DNA of 32,363 nucleotides from Verrucomicrobiota bacterium (GTDB lineage Bacteria; Verrucomicrobiota; Verrucomicrobiia; Limisphaerales; UBA1096): NCBI GenBank assembly GCA_018674955.1, contig JABGZB010000138.1, positions 1 to 32,363 of the forward strand, read 5' to 3'. Shown piece by piece: positions 26,029 to 32,363 of this stretch (position 1 is its first letter; each line of letters starts with the position of its first letter). The notes under the pieces were generated by a model. It saw only the letters and a program-made list of their open reading frames with translations, ran no database searches and was not told where the DNA came from. The position numbers and the translations under genes were made by a program.

Positions 26029-26841
26029 CTATTTGTCGCGGTCGAACGAATAGTCCGCCCCAACCATGACACTGTTAACCAGAGTCATCGAGGTGTGCAG
26101 GTCACCGAACAGGATCGGCCAGCGAGGTTTCTCGAGGCCATGCCAACGCATGTTGAGATACCCTTTAGACACTTTCCCACCCTCCAAATCTTCCAGTCCT
26201 TCGCCGAACCATCCGGCGCGGTAGGCACCCCAGCCGGTGAAGGCCACCATGCGACTTGGGCGGCGCAAGTCGGACGCCTTGACGCCGGTGATGTCGTCCT
26301 TATGGACAAGCGTGTTCAACCCCGGATGCACATTGGCCGCATATGAGGAACCCATCGTGTCGTATTCCGACATTTGCCGACTCTTGGGCGAATCGCGGAA
26401 TGGCCAACCAACCTTGTCGCTGGGGCACTTGGCCACCCACACCTCGTTGGTGACTCCCTTCTTGTCGTAAAATTTCCCAATATAGGGATTCAAGTAACGA
26501 TCCTGCGGCTTAATGTTGACGTATCCCATATATTTGCCGGCCTTCCCGACCCACACAGTCTGGCTTTTCTGTCCGCGCTTGGAGAGTTTGGGGGGGAACT
26601 GGTCTTCGTTGTCGTCCATATACAACTGCATGGCCAAGCCGACTTGGCGGTAGTTGCTGATGCACTTGACATCGATCGCCTTCTGCTTTGACTTGGCCAA
26701 GGCGGGAAGCAACATCGCAGCAAGGATCGCAATGATCGCGATCACGACCAGTAGCTCTATCAGTGTAAAGCCACCTCCCGTTCCTCCCTGTTTGGACCCT
26801 ACTCTCCTGTCATCGTGGTGTTTCTTACTACCGAAGTACAT
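26029..26841 (-). CDS. Pseudopilin-like protein upstream of the sialic-acid operon
   Basis: This 270-residue protein has a 24-residue basic leader ending in Gly, then [20 protein letters not shown], a standard type IV prepilin cleavage site with Glu+5. Conserved [11 protein letters not shown] and [15 protein letters not shown] follow, as in the second pseudopilin downstream of the operon. The C-terminal H-X9-DG motif is degenerate: [14 protein letters not shown] has eleven residues between the histidine and GD. AAGG lies just before the ATG. It sits 31 bp after the repeat-protein stop and about 80 bp before the operon, so one transcript could cover all three. The function is unknown; a surface scaffold for glycan capture is a guess. 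Confidence 0.85.
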   Translation of the reverse strand: MYFGSKKHHDDRRVGSKQGGTGGGFTLIELLVVIAIIAILAAMLLPALAKSKQKAIDVKCISNYRQVGLAMQLYMDDNEDQFPPKLSKRGQKSQTVWVGKAGKYMGYVNIKPQDRYLNPYIGKFYDKKGVTNEVWVAKCPSDKVGWPFRDSPKSRQMSEYDTMGSSYAANVHPGLNTLVHKDDITGVKASDLRRPSRMVAFTGWGAYRAGWFGEGLEDLEGGKVSKGYLNMRWHGLEKPRWPILFGDLHTSMTLVNSVMVGADYSFDRDK

Positions 26842-26872
26842 GACCTTATATTCATGCTAACACTTCTTTATT

Positions 26873-29800
26873 TTATTGCTTCTCAGCCCGGAAAAACTCA
26901 CTGCCCTTCATGTCGTCTGCCTGGATGACTAGCGGGCTGACACCATCGATATTTCCCCAGGGACCGTTTATACTGGATGCAGACTGCAAAGCACCCTCGA
27001 AAGTTACCGTGATGCTGCCATCCGCGTTGCCGGCAACGGCAACGGTGGGATCCTGTGTCGGGGGTGCGGCAACCAACGATCCAGGCGAATACGCACCGGT
27101 GGTGTCGTAACTGATGTATCCCAAGTCCACAGTCGTCATCACGATGCCACTGCAACAGTCGCCGACGATGAAACGGTTAGCACCGGTGCCGGCCTGCTTG
27201 GCGATCCCATCCGGCGTCAGCAACACGCCATCGCGCCAGACGTAGTACAGTCCCGCCTGTGCCTCGAAGGCCAGGCGGAACGTGTGGAACCTGTCGGTGT
27301 TGTCACTCTCGTCGAGCACCGTGCCGGTCAGCGTCTGCGTGTTGCCGGTGTTGACCTGCAGGATGTTGCGCTCCACACCATTGGCACCCCAGATGACAAG
27401 GCCGTTGCCTTCGTCGTTGGCCAAACGGAGGGATATTTCCGCCGTCCACGAACCTCCATCGGCCACACCCTTCTCCCAAGCCGACTCGTCGTCATCGTGC
27501 TGCAACCAGCCGTTGTTGGCGGATGAAATCATCGACAGATGGCCGTCGCCCAACTCGAAGTTGGTCGCACCACCGGCGTTCACCCAACCGTTCACGAGCG
27601 CGTCGCCATCGAAAATGTCGCTGGCGCCCGCCACTAACTCGAAGTCAGCAGCGTCACGCCGAGAAATCTTCGGCGGAGAGAAGGCACCCGTCGTGTCGTA
27701 ACGAATGTGCGCCAAGTCCACGGTCGTCATCACGATACCACTGCAGCAATCGCCGACGATGAACCGGTTCGCGCCGGTACCGGCCTGCTTGGCGATCCCA
27801 TCCGGCGTCAGCAACACGCCATCGCGCCACACGTAGTACAGTCCAGTCTGTGCCTCGAAAGCCAGGCGGAAGGTGTGGAACGCATCGGTGTTGTCGTTCT
27901 CGTCCAGCACCGTACCGGTCAGTGTCTGGGTGTTCCCAGTGTTGACCTGCAGGATGTTGCGCTCCACGCCATTGGCACCCCAGATGACTATGCCGTTGCC
28001 TTCGTCGTTGGCCAAGCGAACACGTACCTCCGCCGTCCACGAGCCTCCATCAGCCACGCCGGTTTCCCAGACCGACTCTTCGTTGTCGTGCTGCAACCAA
28101 CCGTTGTTGGCCGCCGAAACCATCGACACATAGCCGTCGTTCAACTCGAAGCTGGTAGCACCACCGGCGTTCACCCAACCGTTTACGAGGGCTTCGCCGT
28201 CGAAAACATCTGAGCCCCCCGCAGCCAACTCAAACCCGGCGGAATCGCGCTCCGAAATCGCCGGTGGTGAAAACGCCCCCGTCGTGTCGTAGCGGATGTA
28301 CCCCAAGTCCACAGTCGTCATCACGATGCCACTGCAGCAGTCACCGACGATGAACCGGTTAGCGCCAGTACCGGCCTGCTTGGCGATCCCATCCGGCGTC
28401 AGCAACATCCCGTCGCGCCACACATAGTACAGTCCGTCCTGCGACTCAAAGGCCAGGCGGAAGGTATGGAACGCATCGGTGTTGTCGTTCTCGTCCAGCA
28501 CCGTGCCGGTCAGCGTCTGGGTGTTCCCAGTGTTGACCTGCAGAATGTTGCGCTCCGCGCCGTTGGCACCCCAGATGACAATGCCGTTGCCATCGTCGCT
28601 GGCCAAGCGGAGGGATATTTCCGCCGTCCACGAGCCTCCATCAGCCACGCCGGTTTCCCAGACCGACTCGTCGTTGTCGTGCTGCAGCCAGCCGTTGTTG
28701 GCCGCCGAGACCAGTGAAAGGTGGCCGTCGCTCAACTCAAAGTTGGTCCCGCCACCGGCATTCACCCAGCCGTTGACCAAGGCTTCACCATCATAGATAT
28801 CGGCCGGGGCCGCCACCAATTCGAAGTCCACCGAACCCAATGGCGTGATTTTCGGCCCGCTAGCAGGAATCACTACGCTTGTTTGAACGATCGAGTTGCC
28901 GGCAAGATCGGCCACATTCTTGATGGACAGGCTGGAGTCGCCTCCATCAACCGCGCCATCAACCGCGCCATCAACCGTGAGCACTACCGTTTTGCCATCC
29001 TCCTGCACGGTGATGTTTGTCACGGTTGCACCGGCTATGGAGTAGTTTGCCAGCGAGTTCGCTCCCTGTGTCACAACGTCACCAGCGGGCGCATAGGCTC
29101 CCGTGGTGTCGTAGCGGATGTACTCCAAATCTACACTACTCATAGGTATATTCGAGCAGCAGTCGCCCACGATGAACCGACTGGCACCCGTGCCTGCCTG
29201 TCGTGGCGCTCCCTCGACGTTCAGCAGTTGGCCGTCCCGCCAGAAGTAGTAGCTGCCACTGCCCGCCTCGTACGCCATTCGAAAGGTGTGAAACGCGTCG
29301 GTGTTGTCACTTTCATCCAGGATTTGCTTACCGAAGTTTTGCGTGTTGTCGGTGTTGACCTGCAGAATGCCACGCTCCTTGCCATTGGCACCCCAGATAA
29401 CCAGACCGTTGCCATCATCGCCAGCAAGGCGCACACGAATCTCTGCGGTCCAAGAACCGCCGGCGGCAGTACCCTTCTCCCAAACCGTGTTGTCGTTGTC
29501 GTGCTGCAGCCAGCCGTTGTTGGCGGCTGAAATCAGTGTCAAGTGGTCGTCGGTCAACTCGTACTCGAGGTCACCACCAGCGTTGACCCAGTCGCCCAAG
29601 AGGGCGTCCCCGTCGTGAATGTCCGTTGCGGCAGCCGTGAACTCAAAATCCGTAGAGTCACGCGGAACCGTTGTGGCAACCGCTCCGGTATCCGTGCGAA
29701 GCGGTTCACTAAACTCTACCGTAACTTGACTGCCCTCACTCAAAACGGAAACCACTGTCGGGGCTTCGTTGTCGACCACCACGGTCAGCGTGGCTTCGGT

Positions 29801-31807
29801 GGAGACAACCTCCATGCCGGGCACGCTGCAAACCACGGTGTAAATCGCTCCGTTATCGTCGAGAGTGTAGCCGGACAACTCCAGCACCGCTCCGGTTGCC
29901 CCGGCGATATCGGCACCGTTCTTCCGCCATTGATACTGCACATACGACCCGACTGCCGAATTGCCCTCCGCCGAAACGGAAAGGCTGACCGTCGCGTTCA
30001 CCGGGGCGGTCAGATTCTGCGGCTGACCGTTGATCTTGACGCTCGATCCGGAGGGATCGACATACGTGCCGATGTGTTGGCCGGAAATCGGCTCCAGCTT
30101 GTTGATGCTGATAGTCTCCTCGTCGTCGACATGGCGCCACGCAATCATGGCACCGTCGCCTCCGCTGCCCTCCTTGTAGATCAATTCTGTGTAGTAGCGT
30201 TTGCCCGCGACGTATGAGTCGAACGGGTAACCCTCCTCATCACCGCCCCCTTCAAACTGGGCGCTCCAGCTCAACTCCTGTACGACTATTTCCAAGTTTT
30301 CCTTGGCCTCATCCGAGCTGACGTGGAGTTCTCCGGCGTCGTCGCTTGCGATGAAAAAGCCATAATCCCCAGCGCGATCCGGGATCAACCAACCGCTTAT
30401 GCGCGCGCCGTAGTTGTCGCCCTTGCTGTCAAAGGCGGACTTGGTGTCGAAGGCGCTCAGGTACACCACTTCGTCCACCTCGTTGTTTAGATATTTATCG
30501 GAATCAAGCAAATCCTCGATGTGAACGCCGGGGATTCCCGCGAAGTACTCAAACTTCAGGTAACCAAGGGCGAACACAAACCCTTGAATCGACACCGTTG
30601 TGTCGGCGGCGACCGCGTTGCCGGACTCATCCTTCACACCCGCTACCGAGAGGCTGTAAACACTTCCCTCACCCTGTTTGCTGGTGGTCAGCAGCACGGT
30701 TGAGGCATCCTTGAGGGCTGCATTCTCCACGCTCAGCGCGTCATCGGCAAACGAGTAGTTGCCCTTGTCCGTTGCGCTCGACGCATCCAACGGCTCGGAG
30801 AATACCACAACCACCGTGTAGAACGTGTCCGTGGCGGATGCGCTCGTGATCGTTGGCAGAACCTCATCGACCAAAACAGTCAATGTTGCCGCTTCCGTCG
30901 TCACATCCTCGATCACATTGCCACCGAGTAGCGTGTATTCACCGGCATGAGCCTTGGTGACGAACTCTATCGAGTAAGAACTACCGACAGCCCCCTCGAT
31001 TGCCTCGCCATTCTTGAGCCATTGGTAGTTGGTAATCGGGCCGTCGAATGCCGCCGAGAAAGTGACACTGTCCCCCACCTTCACTGTGGCACTCTCCGGG
31101 TTCTCGGCCACCGTTGCCGGGGCCGCCGGCGGTGAGTACGAGCCAGTGGTGTCGTACCGGATGTACTCGAGATCCACCGTCGTCATCGGGATATTCGAGC
31201 AGCAGTCGCCAACGATGAATCGGCTGTGAGTCGTACCGGCCTGGGCGGCGGCACCATCGGTCAACAATGCTCCGTTGCGCCACACGTAATAATAATCGTC
31301 ATCCCAGTCGTAGGCGATGCGAAAGGTATTGAAACCGCCGGTGTTGTCGTTCTCATCAATCACCTCGGCGTTGAACATCTTCGTGTTGCTGGTGTTGACC
31401 TGCAGGATGCCGCGCTCCGCACCGTTGGCTCCCCAGATGACGATACCGTTGCCTTCGTCGTTGGCCAAGCGTATGCGGATCTCCGCTGTCCACGACTCGC
31501 CATCCTCAGTGCCCAACTCCCACGGCGTCTCGTCGTTGTCGTGCTGCACCCAGCCGTTGTTCTCCGTCGAAACAATGGTCAGGATTCCGTCGGTCAGCTT
31601 GAACTCCAGCGTCCCTCCGGCGTTGACCCAGCTATTCTGCAGGGCGTCGCCATCAAAAATCTGAGAGGCACTGTGATTTAGTTCGAATTCAGCCGAATCC
31701 TTCTCGACCGGCTCTGCCAAGGCCAAGCCGACGACCAAGGCCAAGCCGACGACCAAACTCCACGCTGCTCGACGGCAGCCCAATATTAATGTGTGGTTCC
31801 TGTTCAT
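26873..31807 (-). CDS. Giant exported multidomain protein with five LamG-like repeats
   Basis: This 1,644-residue protein has a signal peptide (1-31) containing a tandem VVGLAL. A module of about 190 residues occurs five times (about 37-226, 717-907, then three in tandem). Each carries NNGW-QHDND, SWTAEI, GNG-VIWGANG-ER-ILQVNT, a YVWR/YFWR-DG segment and a VGDCCS cysteine pair. It looks like a concanavalin/LamG-type lectin fold. Between copies 1 and 2 lie an Ig-like domain (about 235-312), a SwmB-like Ig domain (about 318-407), a PA14-like domain (about 413-585: YLKFEYFAG, FFIASDDAGELHVS) and a second Ig-like domain (about 590-677). Copy 2 sits inside another SwmB-like domain. The C-terminus ends in a small beta domain. 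It is a probable surface glycan-binding or adhesion protein upstream of the sialic-acid genes. Confidence 0.85.
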   Translation of the reverse strand: MNRNHTLILGCRRAAWSLVVGLALVVGLALAEPVEKDSAEFELNHSASQIFDGDALQNSWVNAGGTLEFKLTDGILTIVSTENNGWVQHDNDETPWELGTEDGESWTAEIRIRLANDEGNGIVIWGANGAERGILQVNTSNTKMFNAEVIDENDNTGGFNTFRIAYDWDDDYYYVWRNGALLTDGAAAQAGTTHSRFIVGDCCSNIPMTTVDLEYIRYDTTGSYSPPAAPATVAENPESATVKVGDSVTFSAAFDGPITNYQWLKNGEAIEGAVGSSYSIEFVTKAHAGEYTLLGGNVIEDVTTEAATLTVLVDEVLPTITSASATDTFYTVVVVFSEPLDASSATDKGNYSFADDALSVENAALKDASTVLLTTSKQGEGSVYSLSVAGVKDESGNAVAADTTVSIQGFVFALGYLKFEYFAGIPGVHIEDLLDSDKYLNNEVDEVVYLSAFDTKSAFDSKGDNYGARISGWLIPDRAGDYGFFIASDDAGELHVSSDEAKENLEIVVQELSWSAQFEGGGDEEGYPFDSYVAGKRYYTELIYKEGSGGDGAMIAWRHVDDEETISINKLEPISGQHIGTYVDPSGSSVKINGQPQNLTAPVNATVSLSVSAEGNSAVGSYVQYQWRKNGADIAGATGAVLELSGYTLDDNGAIYTVVCSVPGMEVVSTEATLTVVVDNEAPTVVSVLSEGSQVTVEFSEPLRTDTGAVATTVPRDSTDFEFTAAATDIHDGDALLGDWVNAGGDLEYELTDDHLTLISAANNGWLQHDNDNTVWEKGTAAGGSWTAEIRVRLAGDDGNGLVIWGANGKERGILQVNTDNTQNFGKQILDESDNTDAFHTFRMAYEAGSGSYYFWRDGQLLNVEGAPRQAGTGASRFIVGDCCSNIPMSSVDLEYIRYDTTGAYAPAGDVVTQGANSLANYSIAGATVTNITVQEDGKTVVLTVDGAVDGAVDGGDSSLSIKNVADLAGNSIVQTSVVIPASGPKITPLGSVDFELVAAPADIYDGEALVNGWVNAGGGTNFELSDGHLSLVSAANNGWLQHDNDESVWETGVADGGSWTAEISLRLASDDGNGIVIWGANGAERNILQVNTGNTQTLTGTVLDENDNTDAFHTFRLAFESQDGLYYVWRDGMLLTPDGIAKQAGTGANRFIVGDCCSGIVMTTVDLGYIRYDTTGAFSPPAISERDSAGFELAAGGSDVFDGEALVNGWVNAGGATSFELNDGYVSMVSAANNGWLQHDNEESVWETGVADGGSWTAEVRVRLANDEGNGIVIWGANGVERNILQVNTGNTQTLTGTVLDENDNTDAFHTFRLAFEAQTGLYYVWRDGVLLTPDGIAKQAGTGANRFIVGDCCSGIVMTTVDLAHIRYDTTGAFSPPKISRRDAADFELVAGASDIFDGDALVNGWVNAGGATNFELGDGHLSMISSANNGWLQHDDDESAWEKGVADGGSWTAEISLRLANDEGNGLVIWGANGVERNILQVNTGNTQTLTGTVLDESDNTDRFHTFRLAFEAQAGLYYVWRDGVLLTPDGIAKQAGTGANRFIVGDCCSGIVMTTVDLGYISYDTTGAYSPGSLVAAPPTQDPTVAVAGNADGSITVTFEGALQSASSINGPWGNIDGVSPLVIQADDMKGSEFFRAEKQ
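27080..28845 (-). repeat. Three tandem 591-bp in-frame repeats
   Basis: Three consecutive copies of a 591-bp unit (197 codons) encode modules 3-5 of the giant protein. The string CCACTGCA(A/G)CA(A/G)TC recurs at about 27147, 27738 and 28329. Copies are nearly identical over long stretches, so recent duplication or gene conversion is likely. More distant copies lie at about 29085-29665 and 31125-31700. Confidence 0.85.
28946..28980 (-). repeat. 12-bp tandem repeat (VDGA)
   Basis: Units of ATCAACCGCGCC (plus-strand sense) repeat about 2.7 times and encode VDGAVDGAVDG inside the SwmB-like domain of the giant protein. The unit length preserves the frame. Confidence 0.6.
31705..31758 (-). repeat. 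18-bp tandem repeat in the signal peptide
   Basis: The 18-base unit AAGGCCAAGCCGACGACC (plus-strand sense) is tandemly duplicated, encoding VVGLAL twice in the hydrophobic core of the signal peptide. Copy-number change would lengthen or shorten the core by six residues. Confidence 0.65.
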
Positions 31808-31817
31808 TGTTATTTTT

Positions 31818-31827
31818 TGTTATAACA
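31818..31827. promoter_or_regulatory. TGTTATAACA palindrome, candidate operator
   Basis: A perfect 10-base palindrome lies 11 bp upstream of the giant-protein start and 15 bp downstream of a possible -10 box. GT-N4-AC symmetry is reminiscent of operators of some GntR-family regulators, and a GntR-family gene lies directly upstream. The link is inferred from position. Confidence 0.3.
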
Positions 31828-31842
31828 TAAATGCACAGCGAT

Positions 31843-31871
31843 CTTTTATTGCGTCGTTTTCAGCGGGTCAA
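31843..31871 (-). promoter_or_regulatory. Candidate sigma70-type promoter
   Basis: On the minus strand, TTGACC (31871-31866) and TAAAAG (31848-31843) are separated by 17 bases, 35 bp upstream of the giant-protein start. The -35 matches the consensus at five of six positions, the -10 at about four. The surrounding 166-bp gap is AT-rich. It could drive the giant protein and genes downstream. Confidence 0.35.
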
Positions 31872-31973
31872 GTTTTTTTAAAAAAATTAATTAAAACCAA
31901 AAATTCGTTGAATTAGCTGCAAGACAATACGTTAGCAGGGTTACATTTCTCAGTGTTTTGCCAAGGACACCGG

Positions 31974-32363
31974 TCACTGATTGGCCATGATAAAATCTAA
32001 GCCTTGCTTGATATGAGCCCGAATTACCACCTCCGCCCTGTCGGCATTATGGTTTTTGAATGCCTCGAGCAAGGCCAAGTGATCACTCTGTGTCACAAGG
32101 GCGGCCTCATAACTGAGCATTTCCGGTTTGTTCCGAACCACCAATGTCATCATTTTCAAGTCCATTGCCACTTTCGCAAGCCAAGAGTTATCCGCCGCCT
32201 CAACAATTACGCTGTGAAATTCCAAGTCATCATCAAGCCAGCGCCGAAGAGTGGTGCCCGTGGTTTTCCCGCTCTCGGTTGCCTTGATTTTTTGAAGAAT
32301 CCCCTCCCAGTCATCGCATATTCGAGTCAAATGCTTCAAGTGATAGTCTTGAATGTTTTTAGC
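31974..32363 (-). CDS. GntR-family regulator, FCD (FadR C-terminal) domain, partial
   Basis: The frame runs open through the right window edge, so the N-terminal winged-helix DNA-binding domain is outside. The visible 129 residues form an all-helical FCD ligand-binding domain: DLEFHSVIVEAADNSWLA (the D-x2-FH metal/ligand segment), DHLALLEAFKNHNADRAE, and IRAHIKQGLDFI with the last metal-binding histidine. An internal TTG at 32339 is not the start. FCD regulators usually sense organic acids or sugar acids; the E. coli sialic-acid repressor NanR belongs to this subfamily. Being first in the minus-strand block that holds the sialic-acid operon, it is a good candidate for its regulator, though not proven. 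Confidence 0.82.
   Translation of the reverse strand, partial: AKNIQDYHLKHLTRICDDWEGILQKIKATESGKTTGTTLRRWLDDDLEFHSVIVEAADNSWLAKVAMDLKMMTLVVRNKPEMLSYEAALVTQSDHLALLEAFKNHNADRAEVVIRAHIKQGLDFIMANQ

Noticed and set aside
27080-28845. Regular repeats that might suggest a CRISPR array or satellite
   Set aside because: The 591-bp units are in-frame protein modules, with no short repeats and unique spacers.
31974-32339. Complete 121-residue gene starting at TTG 32339
   Set aside because: The frame continues open to the window end and the product would be only half of a GntR regulator.

Overview
The window looks like a chromosomal segment from a PVC-group bacterium, most likely Verrucomicrobiota. The markers are a PVC-type membrane-bound dehydrogenase fused to a haem-binding domain, Cys-type sulfatases, two pseudopilin-like proteins (one with an H-X9-DG motif), and secreted repeat proteins. 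No rRNA, tRNA, CRISPR array, insertion sequence or phage structural operon was seen. The assignment rests on gene content only.

Layout. (a) 1-5.6 kb, minus strand: three exported proteins with phage-tail-fibre-like architecture. They share a related N-terminal domain but end differently: a tail-collar domain, an S74 self-cleaving chaperone, and a seven-motif Kelch propeller behind a repetitive stalk. (b) 6.0-11.0 kb: an eight-haem cytochrome with HEAT and TPR repeats, convergent with the PVC dehydrogenase/cytochrome. (c) 11.2-14.4 kb, plus strand: tdh-kbl (threonine to glycine plus acetyl-CoA) followed by an acetamidase/formamidase-family gene. (d) 14.5-32.4 kb, all minus strand: an FCD-type GntR regulator cut by the window edge, a 1,644-residue five-copy repeat protein, a pseudopilin, a six-gene sialic-acid operon, and a second pseudopilin.

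The sialic-acid operon (25948 down to 15497) is the most notable system. Its genes overlap by 1-4 bases or are 1 base apart. In order they encode a GH33 sialidase fused to a sulfatase, a PhyH-family 2-oxoglutarate/Fe(II) oxygenase, a second Asp-box protein, a sulfatase fused to a sialate O-acetylesterase, an N-acetylneuraminate lyase and an AGE-family 2-epimerase. The coherent reading is a pathway that strips sulfate and O-acetyl groups from decorated sialoglycans, releases the sialic acid, cleaves it to pyruvate and ManNAc, and epimerises ManNAc to GlcNAc. No transporter or amino-sugar kinase is in the window. An oxidative role for the oxygenase, for example on O-methylated or sulfated sialic acids, is inference only.

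A second, DNA-level signal runs through the window: the palindrome TTGGCCAA, often extended to GCTTGGCCAAGC. I counted 21 copies by eye where about 0.5 is expected by chance. They fall in two different codon frames, which resembles a highly iterated palindrome such as cyanobacterial HIP1. Related palindromes built on TTGACCAAGCG lie in two intergenic gaps.
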